A stretch of 64,000 nt of DNA from Micropterix aruncella (Eukaryota > Arthropoda > Insecta > Lepidoptera > Micropterigidae), in the NCBI GenBank assembly GCA_944548615.1, contig OX155961.1:32219616-32283615 (forward strand). The letters run 5' to 3'. Within the stretch, counting starts at the first letter, position 1. Each line of letters starts with the position of its first letter. The translations under genes were made by a program, and so were the position numbers. The notes beneath the pieces are model-generated. The model had not been told where the DNA came from. It saw only the letters and a program-made list of their open reading frames with translations, and searched no databases. Of the stretch, positions 44,831 through 57,346 are shown piece after piece.

Positions 44831-45823
44831 CAAATTTTCGGTAAATCTTACAAAAACCTCCTCCTGATTTCCCCCTTCCTATACAACGTGCTTAAAATAC
44901 AGCTAAAAGCATAGCTTTCTATAAAAAGTTTATAAAAGTCATACTAAATTTATTTATCTTTAAAATTGTTGAGCCCTTGGAGTGTTTGCAACAAAAAAAT
45001 ACATATTTTTTTATTAATTCGTTTAAATATAAAATTGTAGTTAAATATGAGTGAAAACACCTTATTAATATCTAGATTATCATTGCGTAACGGTACCGGT
45101 TAATATTTTTAGACTATAAGTTCATTGTATTTTTCAGGGTGTAAATTCGGCTTATATATTCGGGTGTAAATTCGGCTTTTTTCAGGGTGTAAATTCGGTT
45201 TTGTTTTAATATTGCGATAAAGGGTAAAAACGTGTAACTCTTATGGCATAAAATTGCTCGATTGTATACGTCTTTTGGAAGTGTCACTAAACGTTTTTTA
45301 TGCATGTTTTAAAAAAAGTTAAAGATTCGAGGTTTCTATGCATTAAAATATACGTCTTGCATTAGAGTTAAAGAAACAACAGAAAGTGGATTTCTAAAAA
45401 AGTGTGACTTTTGAGGATACTGAAATGTATAATTAAATTGTTGTACCTAGTTGATTGTAAAAAAATGACAGTGGCAACCGGGTTTCGAGTTAATGCAGAA
45501 GAGAATGCCAAGTATCACCTGCATTGATCGACGGGTTCATTCATGGGTACATTTTACTGTGGCTGCTGGTTAATTCCGCTTGTAGGGAATAATTTAAAAA
45601 TCCAGATGTATTTTTACAGCACTTTCTTAACTACATTGTGTTTTCTCATTCCCTCGCCTATTCTTGTAATATAGCATTTTTTAACAGATGTAGCTGCCAT
45701 CATATCCTCCTAGATTTTCTTGGTTTCGTAATATTTTTACGTTTCTGTATTTGGTAACGCTGTGACTAGGCTAGTTGCAAGCTATTGCCATGTGGCACTA
45801 AACTCGCCTTTTTGTATTTTATA

Positions 45824-46515
45824 CTAGCTGACCCGTGCACACTTCGTTGGGCGGTAAAACTTTTTAATTGTGATGAAATTATGAGTGTCGTTCGGTAAGT
45901 ACTGAGTGCTATGATTTATTTCCTGACTGCCAAAAGAAGGGTTATATTTTTACTGCATATGCATGTATGTATTTGCATGCTAATTTGACTATATTACCGT
46001 TATTTGTGAGTGTCTTATCTCTTTAACCATTTATGCAGTAAAAGGGAAAGTATTTTGTTTTAAACACTTGAGACGATAAATTTACTTATTTTGATATGAA
46101 TTCATAATTGTTGATAATGTGACCAACAAACATGACCTAACGATTTAAATTATTTTTTTAATATAAAAAACTACTTTTTGTGACTTAAATATTAAATTTA
46201 GACATATGCTGTCGCTGACTTTTTTGTAGGCATTACCAAGCTCTACAACTTTTCTCTAGAACTCAATCATATATCTCTCATCGCTAAAGCAGCGTTCGTA
46301 AGAAACGTTTAATTCGACTGTTTTTTCTCCGACTTACTTTGCAAATCCAACTACCACGAAAAAGTCTTCATTTTTCGGATTAATATATAGCCATATGACA
46401 CTCACAAATAACGTGGCTTTCTATTGGTAAAAGAATTTTCAAAATCGGATCAGTAGATCCAGAGATTACTTCCTACAACCTCACAAACTTTACCTCTTTA
46501 TAATATTAGTATAGA
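45824..46515 (-). mobile_element. Helitron-like element 3
   Basis: It starts 'ctagctgacccgtgcacact' after an A and ends 'tataatattagtataga' before a T. It matches 28237-28979 over its whole length with small indels ('gacataaatttactt'-type words, 'ccgacttactttg', 'ccagagattacttcctacaa'). It is 692 bp and non-coding. Confidence 0.75.
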
Positions 46516-46739
46516 TTATTTGTTTGCTATTATTATTTAAATATTTTCTTTCCTGTTTGATTGCGAACTAATAGCATATTAGATATCGTGCATGTACCAC
46601 TGCGTTGTGATTAGGTTAGTTGCTAGATATTTCCATGTGACAATAAGCCCGCTTTTTGTATTATATATTATTTGTATAATAATTTCTATTATTATTTCAC
46701 TATTTTCCTTTCTGTTTGATTGCGATCCATTAGCATACG

Positions 46740-47045
46740 AGTATTAGAGCTCGCAGGCATTCTTATTTGGATTAAGCTGACGAATCGGTTGCCAGTCAAA
46801 AGTCTTTCGGCGAATCCAAGTATGTGTGTCTGGCAGCCACCTTTTGTGCTGGTGAATAATTACGTCAGGGCCGTTCTACGCAATTCCCAGTCTACCTTGG
46901 GCGCGATTCTAAAGGCGGGTGCTCTCAAAACGCATGCAGGAACAAAAACACATTTTTCGTGCGTCTCGTTCTCATACAACGGCTTCGCCACCCCAACGTC
47001 TGCCATCGAATTAATCTCAGGGGTGAATAAAACACACAAATCCCG
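46740..47045. repeat. GC-moderate segment, repeat-like, no gene
   Basis: An open plus frame (46720-47115) has no recognisable domain. The block contrasts in composition with the AT-rich text on either side and ends abruptly before 47050, which suggests an inserted repeat. No second copy was found in the window. Confidence 0.3.
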
Positions 47046-48219
47046 ATACAAATACATATTTTTTATTATCGTTATTTTAACTAGAGTTATACAGAATGAT
47101 TCCTATGAAATATAATTATGCATTTTTATCTTTCAATAGTAATAATACTTATGCATCGTAGGTAATGATTAGTTAATGACATGCTAACGCTAAATAGTAT
47201 ATGAAGTCGGTATTATAAAAATCGTATTTTTATTCAAAACGATATTTCGCACAAAGCTTAGAAGTGCGTGCAACGTACGCCTAAAGGTGAAATGATGTTT
47301 TTTCAAAATATAAAAAAAAGGAAAGACAAACAGATCAACATCCACCGACGAATTAAATTATAAAATTCAGAAAATGGGGAACAAGTTAACACATAAAAAT
47401 GAAGAATTAAAGAAACATACCGTAATATCATAAAGAAAAAACATTCGTTAGAACAAAACATCACTATAAAATCTAAAAATTCTTAATAAACCACACAAAG
47501 TTACAGTTAAGTGGGAACATAAAATTAGAAACATATCAAATAATTTAGTCGATACAGCTACTAGCCTATACGAATATTCTTAATACGTTTACGGTTACAT
47601 TACAGCTGAATATATTATTATAAAACACCGATTAGGTAGCGGGGAGACCGCGGCGCGCCCCCATGCTAAGGAGGCCCGGCGCGTGCGGCTCACAACCAAC
47701 AAGGTCAATCAATCAATCAATCAATCAATCAAATCATAAACTACATCTCTCAAAGGCTAACATTCAAAACGGTGAAGAAAGTATATGGCAGTACCTCGCG
47801 ACAAATAAATTACTTACGCATATAAAAAAATAAAATATCGATATATTATCCATAAAAATAACAACGTTTTGCGTTTCGCAGTTTTCGATCGGATCGCGGG
47901 GAGGGGGGGGCGAGCGGGACGGGCGACGCCGGCGCCCGACGACTACCGTACCGTACCGTACCGTTACATCTATTTAGTTATATGCACAAAAATAATGGAC
48001 ATTTTAAAATTTGAACCGTAAACAACATTGAATAAAACCTCTCGAGGAAAGTGTCGGCCGTGTGCGCCCGTCCCGCCCGACTCGCGTAAGTACTCGCACA
48101 GTCTTGTTGCACTTGATACTATGAGACAGAGAGACCGAGCCGGCTAGACATGTATCGCTTCGCTATTCGCACCTTTCGCTGGCTCGCGGAGACGTTAAAT
48201 ATGATTTGCGTCCTTGCGG

Positions 48220-49090
48220 GTCATCCATACATTACGTAACGCACTTTTAGGAGGGATTTTGTAACAAATTGTCACAGTATACCGAGTTAGGTTTTACTGT
48301 GGGGGGTCTAATCATGAGCCATGGGGGGTCTAATCAAGGCAATAAAAATGAGTAAAAATCTACAAATCGTTAAAAAATAGAATTTGCGTTTTTCTCGCTA
48401 TTGGTGTAAAATCACGCTCAAGATCGTTTCGTCCCGAGGGCAAAAATTGCTTATTTTTCTTGTAAGGAAGAGCGGGTAGGCTTCATACACGGGGAGCATT
48501 CGTACAGAGGAGAAATCTACACTATCCAATACATTGACGTGTTCGCGTTTGTGTGCGTGACTCGCGCTCGATGACACGTGACACGCGCTCGTGCAAAATT
48601 GCCTCGATTTAACACTGTTTATATTAGCAAAGTCTCTGCTTCACAAACTATGATGGAAACGTGGTTTCTGAAGGGATGGACGTGGAATACATCAAAGTCT
48701 ACGACAATATAGAGATGATACCACGAATGGGGTTAATCAACCTCTTCAGTAATTCCCTGCATGGAATCCTGGATCACCAATTATTAGAAAGATGACTTCA
48801 AAACAAACAGTAAACGTTTATACACTATAGTTTTTTTTGAAATTATTATTAAAACATACTTTATATCACAAATACTGAACCTTACTATATGTTATCTAAA
48901 TATAAGGGGGGGGGCGGGGGTAGGGTCAATAATGCCTTGTGCCAGATATACACGTTGGCCAATGTATGCGCCAATGCCTACGTCTCTCTCGATTTTTCCC
49001 ATACATTTCTCCCACGTCACAGTGGTTCCGACTCGCTTACCTTAACCATATGGTTAATGTGTAAAACACGTTACGTAATACATGGATGAC
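48220..49090. mobile_element. Possible TIR element
   Basis: The left end 'gtcatccatacattacgtaa' and right-end text 'ttacgtaatacatggatgac' are inverted repeats of about 23 bp with one or two mismatches. The centre has G-rich runs at 48301-48333 and 48906-48920 but no transposase. No target duplication was recognised. Confidence 0.4.
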
Positions 49091-52000
49091 AAACATGACG
49101 GAAGCAACACAAAAAGCACGAAGAGTGGTTTGCGAATTGTTAAAATTTTATTTATCAGTTTCTTAATATGTTTTGACAACTTTGGCCATACATAATAACA
49201 AATCGACAAACACATAATTTGCAGAAGACTGCACTCCTGCTGACTACTTACCGTTCGTACTTGTAATGCGTTAGGTAGACTCTGTAACAGGCAAAACCTT
49301 ATGAGTTTCCCAATGCTCGTGGCAAAAGCTTAATAACCTTCTTTACTCAACATATTTATTACGCTTTTCAAGTTCTACCAATAGATAACCAATCATATTT
49401 TAGCGAAGTGATAGATGCTCTATCTCTATCTGTTATGGTCGAGTCGGCTCGGTCGTACTGTAAATCCATACATAAACGCACTATTCAATGCCGCGTCGTG
49501 TCGTGCCGAACCCGAAAAGATGCAAAGGAATTTCATAGACAATAAATACACCAGTAGATTTCAAAAACAAAAATAAATAGAGGTATTCAGTTTAATATTT
49601 TATACTTTCTTTTTAAATATTGAATGACGATAAAATAGTATTTTTTCAATAATAATAATAAACCTTATTTTAATAATATATGGTAAGGTTTATAAATTTG
49701 TTTTCTTTTTTTAAATATCTGCAGAGTGGTAAGATTATCTCGACGCCCTTTTTTAAAAAACGTTCGCAATATGAAAATATATGTGGATAATTTCGCTGAC
49801 TTACTGAGTAGAATGAGCACTAAACGTGTGGGTTTCGCACGATTCGGGCGCGTTTTCCAACGGAAACAAACGGAGGGCGGGTTGGAGAAAGAAGGGTGCA
49901 GTGCAAGGCCGCGTTCGGGTAAATTAGCGAAAATTTTTGGCACCTGGTTGATTTAAACACGAACGCTACGTTTTATTTAGGTAATTTCTTACGATTTTAT
50001 TATAAAAAAGGGTCGTTATTTTAAATACATTTTTATCGAATATCCTTAGAGTAAGAATTGAACGAACGCGTCGCCAACGGTATAAAAAGTCGATGTACTT
50101 CTTTAAAATGATCCCAAACAGTTAAAAAAGTTTCGCCGTTGCGGCGCACATCCGACCGATTTACTGAATAACTCTTGAAAGTGCACAACCATAATTTACT
50201 CTTAACGGTAAATTGCTTCTTTTATTTCTTATTCAGAAACGTTTAAACGACTATTTATTGAGAATTGTAGCACTGCCGGGGATGCCGAGTCGAAGCGATT
50301 GTGCGTCGGACACGTCCTCCTTCTCCCTCGTCATCTCGCGCTTTCCTCAACTTAAAAACGAAGGAACATAAAACGCGACTACTTTTTCTACCCTGAATGT
50401 GAATAAACGAAACGCCGAAAGTGGGAAGCCGACGCCGAAGCCGCCGCCCGAGCCTCACGCTCTTCTAACTAGATTAGTATTTTCCTCCCCCCCAAAATAT
50501 TATAAACTCTTATTCAGTCTTTTGAATCACAGAAAGCTTTGATATGGTGCGATGGACGTTTCCCATATTAAAAACTTTTTAACTCAGCGTATATAAAATA
50601 TATACTATTTTTTCATTAAATTTATTTTTATTTCACAACGATTCGTTACAAGATTGCCGATTATAAAATGGAAGAATTGCGTGAGAACGGCAGCGGCGGC
50701 GGCGGCCGCCGCGCCAGCTTTCGGGTCGGGAGAATCAAAACTCTGAAAATATATTTATTTTTAATTGAATGTTACGACATTATTGACTGCACTTGTACGA
50801 TAGCTAAGTTATTGAGCTGTTACGTCACTTTCCCGGGGCGACGGCTTTCGGCGTTTCAAACTTCGCACCAAAATTTCTCCATGGGAATGTTCAATCAATC
50901 AATCAATCAATCAAACGAGGAAACGGCGACTCGCTCCTACCAAGCATACCATAACTACTTATTGCTTCATTTGCGCGAAACCCTGCCGACGCACGGCCCT
51001 TTTTACATGTACGAAATAGAAACGGAAAGTCTTAGAAATAAAGCGTCCGAAACTAAGAAATAATACAAAAATAATATTACTCTGACGACTTTCACTAAAT
51101 AACTTACTTCGAATTAATCAGTAGCTAGTCTGTAAAAGTATCCAAACGGGGAGGAACGAAACTAAACCATATCTATAGACTACACCGATTTTGACGAATT
51201 TATCAAAAAATATATGTAACTATCGATAATCTAATTTGAGCCTAACAAACTATAGCCCGAACTGATTGCCGTCATTTTAATAATAAACATCTTTGGAATC
51301 AATACTCTGGCCATCGTCCTCTTCAACTTCGTCCTCATAAGCTATCTCGAGTCGCTCACTCTTACGGTTAGGCCTCGGCGCGAGTTTAATAGTGTACAGT
51401 ACAAAATATTCTCGATGTATTTTAAACGCTACGTTTCTCTTTTAATATATTTTTTGATTACGAATTTTATTAAAAACACTAGAGCCTACTATGGAAGGTT
51501 AAGAGAGAAAGTTTTGAGATCGCACGTAGCATATAACCTTAATCGTATTATTATCGAATATCGCGTAGTAAAAACTATGTCAGTAACCGCGTTTAAGGTA
51601 ACGTTACAAAAATACAAACGTTCGCTAATTATTATCGCTTTAAATACGAATCGACTGACTCGAGGGCGCGGCGCGGGGCAGCGCGATGCGCCGCCGACGC
51701 CGCCTTAAGGAGTCGCCGCCGAACGAAAATAAAACAAAAATAAAAATTATTTATAAATTACAAAACTTTATTTCGACAAATATATTTGGTAGAAATCGAG
51801 AGTGGGCCGTCGGCCGGACCCGACAATAATCGACGTACGTAAACTACTAGACTTTCTAAAATATCAAAAACACACATAATATATATTCCGTAATAGTAAT
51901 AAATTTATATTTGAGTCAAGATTCGTATAAAAATTACAAAATAAGGTTGAGAAATAATAAACTCGCCTAGTCACTCGGCCGAGGATATTTTCTTAATATT

Positions 52001-53470
52001 TTTTTTATATTTTTCTCACAATATAGGTATTTAATCGTAATCTAGTAACTATTAAACTAATTGAAACTTTTTTTTTTAATAAAAACACGGCAGTTCGGGG
52101 CGCCGAGCCAACGACTGACTATATCTAAACATTCCTTTAAATTTCACTACGAGAATCCATTCGGCCCGCGACGATAAATGCGGCGAATTTAGCTAAATAA
52201 TTTGCCTAGCGGCGCTCCGGCGCTTATTTTGCCTTATTCTGACTGACTATCCGGGTGTATCACTCGCGATTCAATTTGCCTATTATACCGCGGCCGGAGC
52301 GCCGCAACCATTCCGATATTAACCTAACGAACGAAATTTGCCTAAACGGGGTGCGAGCGCGAACCCGCGCGGGTGCGAACCCGCGCCACCCCGAGCTGCT
52401 CTGCGTGCTCGATCCTAGTCTTTTTTTCGTGAAAAAATACGTAAAAAAATAAAATAATATTTCACCACAATAATAATAGAAAATGACAGATTAAAATTAC
52501 TAATGATAACTAATAATTAAACAACAAATATGAGTTATGTACAGAGCGAATGCTCGTCGCGTGTTTAAAAAACGGTTACAAAACACTCTTCATTCGTTAT
52601 ATAATTAAGTTTTTCTCTTTTTTTAAGTAAAAAAATGCAGGGCGGCGGGCGGTTTTCTCCCCGCGCATCGCTCAACTAATAGGGTAAAACATCACAATAA
52701 TATAAATACGTTAACAAATAGCCTTTTTCGAGTAATACATTACGCAAATATTCTAACAATTAGAGATATGTATCAATTATTATCTTTCGTTAGATGTGCG
52801 GGGGTCGCCGCCCGCCGCCTAGACTTCGAGCCCACCTTAAATTCACGGTCGCTGACGATATCCCTACAGAACGGACAGACAGTCGCGGGGCTCTCTTAAG
52901 TACTCTCTCCGATACGAAATAAAATCAACGGAACATCTAATCAATTTCAACATCGTAAAATATAATTTATGGTTCTTAGTTAGGTAATTAAACTAAAACG
53001 AGAGTATTATCGAAGGTTTCAGGGCGGGGGTCGTAAATATATAATATTTAAAAAGCCGAAACGATAGAATATCAATATTTCCCTACTGCGTCCGCTGGAT
53101 CGTTCGTCATATTCCATATGCAGAATGAACTCGGCGGCGCCGATTTACGCTAAGAATTAAATAAAGCAATCGACGATATCGCTCGATCGGCAAGAATCAA
53201 ATATCGAGTTATAAAATTTAAAATTAATAAAGATCATACAACCGTGTCTATTCACTAAAAATATTAATTATATGAAATTAAGATATCACATAATTCAACG
53301 GTTACTAATTCCATCGCTAGATTGGGGCAATTCCGTCGCAAATAGGTGAGGTCCGCGCTTGCGATGCGAAACGACGCGGGTGCGAAAGGGATACGATCAA
53401 CGACGATGAGCGAACGAGCAATATCGAATATATTATTGTTATATTTAATTTAATACAATTATATTATCGC

Positions 53471-53476
53471 TTTATT
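53471..53476 (-). terminator. Proximal polyadenylation signal candidate (AATAAA)
   Basis: The minus strand reads AATAAA about 110 nt beyond the MEX3 stop codon, followed by AT-rich text. Its position suits a short 3' UTR isoform. Use cannot be judged from sequence alone. Confidence 0.35.
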
Positions 53477-53585
53477 TAAATAATTCATGAGAATTGCCAT
53501 CTCGATCAGACTTTGAGCGGGATCGCGGCCGTCCCCGGGGATACTGGCCTGGGAGGTGCGGTGCGGGGGCGGGGGGCGGGGGCGT

Positions 53586-54149
53586 CTAGGAGATGATGCG
53601 GATGGCCTGCAGCACGGGCGCGGAGCAGGCCGGGCAGGGCGCGCCGGCCGCGGCGACGCGCGCGGCGCACTCGTAGCAGTACAGGTTGTGGCCGCACGGC
53701 ACGAGCGCCGCCGCCACGCCGCGCTCGCCGCACACGGAGCAGGCGCGCGCCGGGCTGGCGGGCGGCGAGGGCCGCGCGTGCGCCGCGAACGCCGGCCACG
53801 CCGACTGCGGCTGCGGCGCGCCCGGCGACTCGAAGCCCGGCGAGTCGCCCAGCCCCTCGTCGCGCTCCGTGGACGACCAGATGGACGCCAGGTCGCCCAG
53901 CCGCCCGCTGCTGCCGCCGCTGGAGCACGAGCCCGCGCTGGAGAACGCCGCGTCGCAGCGGTACAGCTGCGCCAGCAGCCGCTCGGGCGCGTCGCCGCAG
54001 CCGAGGCCGCCCGCGCCCGGCCCGAGCCCGAGCGCGCCGCCCGCCGAGCCGTTGGCCGAGCCGCCGCCGGGCGACGCGCCCGTGCGCAGCGCGATGTGCG
54101 CCTCGATCTCCTTGCGCGCGGCCTCCACGCTCTCCGGCAGCCCGGTCAC
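53586..54149 (-). CDS. Mex3: MEX3 RNA-binding E3 ligase, terminal exon (KH2 end and RING finger)
   Basis: This is the last coding exon, 187 residues plus TAG at 53586-53588. It opens after a 'ttttcgcag' acceptor (AG at 54151-54150). The first residues, '[20 protein letters not shown]', complete KH domain 2. A Gly/Ala/Ser-rich linker (residues 25-130) follows, with '[17 protein letters not shown]' inside. The C-terminal C3HC4 RING has Cys 137, 140, 152, His 154, Cys 158, 161, 172 and 175, ending in 'QAIRIIS', a MEX3 hallmark. KH domains bind RNA; the RING of vertebrate MEX3 proteins confers ubiquitin ligase activity. In worms and the beetle Tribolium, mex-3 acts in embryonic patterning. The exon is very GC-rich, which creates long spurious frames on the other strand. 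Confidence 0.95.
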   Translation of the reverse strand: MTGLPESVEAARKEIEAHIALRTGASPGGGSANGSAGGALGLGPGAGGLGCGDAPERLLAQLYRCDAAFSSAGSCSSGGSSGRLGDLASIWSSTERDEGLGDSPGFESPGAPQPQSAWPAFAAHARPSPPASPARACSVCGERGVAAALVPCGHNLYCYECAARVAAAGAPCPACSAPVLQAIRIIS

Positions 54150-54293
54150 CTGCGAAAAACCATCCCTCAGACGATCCGTCTTCGCCGACTTCGCCTAGCG
54201 AATCGCGCCGATTTCTATGATCTCCAATTCGAGTGTTCGCGCATGGAACGAGACGCACGACCGACAACATTCACTCCCGACAGCGACTATTTT

Positions 54294-54625
54294 TAAACAC
54301 GCTTTTATTACGTCGACCTGTATGTAACTAACTATGTAATGGAATCTAAGGTAACTAATTTAACCATCTTCCAAGGATCGTAGCGTCGTGAAAATTGGCA
54401 GCTGTATGTAGTTCTGATGACAATACAATAACATGGTACTGTCGAACTGATCCGATGAAGGAGTCGGAAGATATGAAGTCGAACTTCATGATGGAACATC
54501 GTATTTAGCTGTGTTTGGACTTGTAAGAAAAGTCTCGGAATGAACTTTGATCACGATTAGGTTTCAAGGTCTGATGATGTGGTTTTTACGTGCATTTATT
54601 ATTAAAGCGTATTTTTAGTGTTTTA
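54294..54625. mobile_element. Family T element, copy 3, in the MEX3 intron
   Basis: It starts 'ttttaaacacgcttttatta' and ends 'attaaagcgtatttttagtg', with the same internal words as 15073-15480. It is the shortest copy, with one internal unit. It lies only about 145 bp upstream of the RING exon acceptor on the transcribed strand, so it could influence splicing. Confidence 0.65.
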
Positions 54626-55434
54626 TTTAACTATTAATTTATTTAAATTATATAATTTGGAAAATTCACAGCGTTACAGATCACACAAATAGATAGTTTG
54701 ACATAATAATCAGCATAAGGCCAGTTATAAATTTCCATAATTATAATGGTGTTTAATAGTAAATAAATAAAAAAATACCGCCTACACTAGTGATAGGTCA
54801 TTCCGGGAGCATCCGGACTCTAAACCCCACTCCTCTACGCGGAAGAAATCCGCTTCCTCCTCCAAAAACTATATCAATCAATCCGCGTTCCATTTTATCT
54901 AAATAATATCTTAAAATATCGAGATTTAATTTCGATTGTAGGTATATTCAATCTTCGAATCTGTAAGTAAGTACCGTGTGTAATTACGCGCCTGTCCTCA
55001 AGAAATTAACTCGAAAGTACTCGAGTCTCCTCTCGTATAAATTTAATTCTAAGTATGACCGGGTTCAAATGTCTAATGAACCTCTTCTGCACGCTTTCTA
55101 GTAGATTTTCATGCTGTCTACGTATTGCGGATTCCAGTATTTCACGCGCTTATTTCGGCGAAGTAATATGTATTTTTTTTTCATTGGAGCTCATAGAAAT
55201 ATCAACCGCGCAGGATTCGCCGCGCGTGAACAGTCTCTAAATCTCCGTAGAGACGAAGAGGACGAAGAACCAAGAAATATCCAATGAGGACAATACGACA
55301 TGAAAGAAACACAGTCTTACCACAGTGCAATTAAACCTACCAGTGTGACAACACATATGATCTTTAATTATTATTATTTTTATTGTTTTTAGTTGATTCA
55401 TCGACCCTCGTTTTAAATGTAATTATATAAATTG

Positions 55435-55575
55435 CTTGCCCTGGAACGGGTATATCCCAGTTGGGCAGCACTAGCCAGTGAATGAAAGAGGAAAGTTTTT
55501 GCCATTTGTTTTAATATTATACTTATTGTAAATGGTTATTTTGATAATTCCAATAAATAAATAATTAAAAAAAAT
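55435..55575 (+). repeat. LINE/SINE 3' tail-like sequence
   Basis: 'cagttgggcagcactagcca' followed by 'gaaagaggaaagtttttgcc' and an AATAAATAAATAA tail. A weakly similar block with 'cagctgggtgacaga' and a 'cctaaataaatacataaa' tail lies at 58540-58690. These look like retroposon 3' ends. Confidence 0.35.
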
Positions 55576-56339
55576 AAAAAATTGGAAATGCCGCCGATGA
55601 CTAAGGGTAGTTCCCTTCCCGCGGACAGTAAGTTACATACTAATTATAAACAGGTTCGGTAGCGGAAACAAGTCGCCAGCGTACCGCCTCACTGGGGGGG
55701 GGGGGGGGGGCACTATGGGAGCGGATTGCTCATCCTATTCGTCACCCTCCAACTCACCATTACCGTAAGCGGGTTTTAATGGTTCCATGCAGCTTGGGTT
55801 GCAAAGACAACTGTATATGTGGGTAGTCCAAGTCATGGCTCAGCTCTGAATTGAATGAAGTACAGTAATTCCCTCGGGCGAGCACTGGGCAGTGCACTCT
55901 ATAGAGCAGTATCTTCAGTGTAGTCGCCTAAGACAGCAGGGTAGATGCTGACTTTGTGTCATCATAATCTTTTAAAATTTAAAACCTTTCAAATGGTTCT
56001 GCGATGAAAGTTCGTCACGAGATGTAATTGCTTACACAAGGTAGAGGTTCGCAAATGACCTCGAGCGGTGACCAGTCTAGTGAAAAGAGCAGTCCTTCCA
56101 AAAATGGTAAGCAGGGAGGGAGCATCGGAATCTCAACTCGCTTGCCAGTGCCCTCGCTGTTTCGAGTAGGCCTCTTCTGGGCAGTGGCGTGACTATTATA
56201 GATCTGTGGATGTTAGTCCCAAAGTCTTTTCGACTTATCTCTGTGTGAAAAGACGACAACATCGTTATACACTTGAAAGCACTAAAATCGCACACCCGCA
56301 ACATTTTTACTTGGAGCTTATTTTTTTGATTTTGAGGCT

Positions 56340-57085
56340 TACTTACTGTAAATGAATATCACATGAAATTAAAGTGTATGCCATATGAACTCATGCAGTA
56401 CAATTTCACATAAAATTAAAGTGTATATTGGCACGTGAAATCATATAGTATAATATCACATGATATTAATGTGCATAATGTCACGTGAAATCATACAGTA
56501 TAATATTACATAAAATGAAATTGTATGATATCACATAAAATCATACAGTATAGTATAACATGAAACCATACAGTAAAATATCACATGCAATTAAAGTGTA
56601 TAAGATCACATAAAATAATAATACATTATAATATCACATGAAATTAAAGTTTATAATGTCACATGAAATCATACAGTATGTCATATGAAATTAAAGTACA
56701 TATTGGGCCCGATTGCGTTTCTTTGTGAACTAAAACTAAAATTAGTCCAAGCGAACGAGACAGAGAAATACGTTAGAGCGGAATATGAAACGAACGATCG
56801 TCGATAAATACCTACTACCTGTCGAACTTATACTCGTCCGAATAAATTCGATCATATTTCGTGCGGTGTACGATTCAGATACTTTGCCTTGGCGGGCATT
56901 TTTAATGCGAAAAAGTAACAACCGGTCATCTCACACTTTGCTCTAGCGTATTGCCCTGTCTCGTTCACACGGACTAATTTCCGATTTTAGTTCACGAAGA
57001 AACGCAATCGAGCCCATTGTCACATGAAATCATACAGCATCACATGAAATTAAAGAGTGCAGTGACAAAGTTAAAGTGTATATCT
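56340..57085. repeat. AT-rich satellite in the MEX3 intron
   Basis: Imperfect tandem units of about 35-75 bp alternate 'tcacatgaaattaaagtgta' with 'tcacatgaaatcatacagta'. The array is split by the MITE at 56705-57015, and satellite units resume directly after it. Confidence 0.8.
56705..57015. mobile_element. MITE with about 45 bp TIRs and ATT target duplication
   Basis: The left TIR (56705-56748) begins 'gggcccgattgcgtttcttt'; the right TIR (56971-57015), read on the minus strand, begins 'gggctcgattgcgtttcttc'. ATT flanks both ends (56702-56704 and 57016-57018). The 3 bp duplication and GGGC-start TIR fit a PIF/Harbinger-type relative, though the usual duplication there is TWA. No transposase. 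Confidence 0.75.
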
Positions 57086-57346
57086 TGTTAAATCAATGAA
57101 AAATCGAATGGAAGCTGACATTCGGGTTAGTGGAGGCAACTTTCCTTATTAATAAAAATGTTTTGATGATTTTAATGTTTTATTTCCATTTTTATCCCCA
57201 ATTTTGAAGCTCATATCTGGGTAAAAAGACGACAAGATCGTTATGCGTCCGCAGCATCGACAATCCATATCTGGGCTAAGATTCGACGTTCGTTGGCACA
57301 CTGGTGTTTACACTGCGGTCTTAGGCTTGTCGCGTTTCAGGCTCAC

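Larger units (their letters stand above)
47050..53585 (-). other. Candidate long 3' UTR of the MEX3 gene
   Basis: About 6.5 kb downstream of the MEX3 stop has far fewer recognisable transposons than the rest of the window, apart from a possible TIR element at 48220-49090. It contains mixed AT-rich and CpG-rich patches, (AATC)n runs at 47706-47730 and 50893-50914, and a (TACCG)n run near 47945-47963. Minus-strand AATAAA signals occur close to the stop (53471-53476) and near the far end (47062-47067), allowing short and long isoforms. MEX3 mRNAs in other animals often have long 3' UTRs. This is inference; no transcript evidence is available. Confidence 0.35.
54150..57346 (-). other. MEX3 intron between KH and RING exons
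   Basis: The donor is GTGAGC at 57346-57341 (minus) and the acceptor TTTTTCGCAG ends at 54150. The intron keeps the frame: the upstream exon ends with a complete GAG (Glu) and the next exon begins with GTG (Val), restoring '...PIFE' plus 'VTGLPE'. Its 3.2 kb holds a family T element near the acceptor, LINE-like tail text at 55435-55570, a G run at 55696-55710 and a satellite with an inserted MITE. Confidence 0.9.

Noticed and set aside
46720..47115. Plus-strand frame of 131 codons
   Set aside because: No recognisable domain and an abrupt composition change at its end; more likely repeat-derived than a gene.
53556..54296. Long plus-strand and alternative minus-strand frames (over 240 codons) across the RING exon
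   Set aside because: They are antisense or wrong-frame shadows produced by high GC content. The reading with KH2 end and RING cysteines is the real one.
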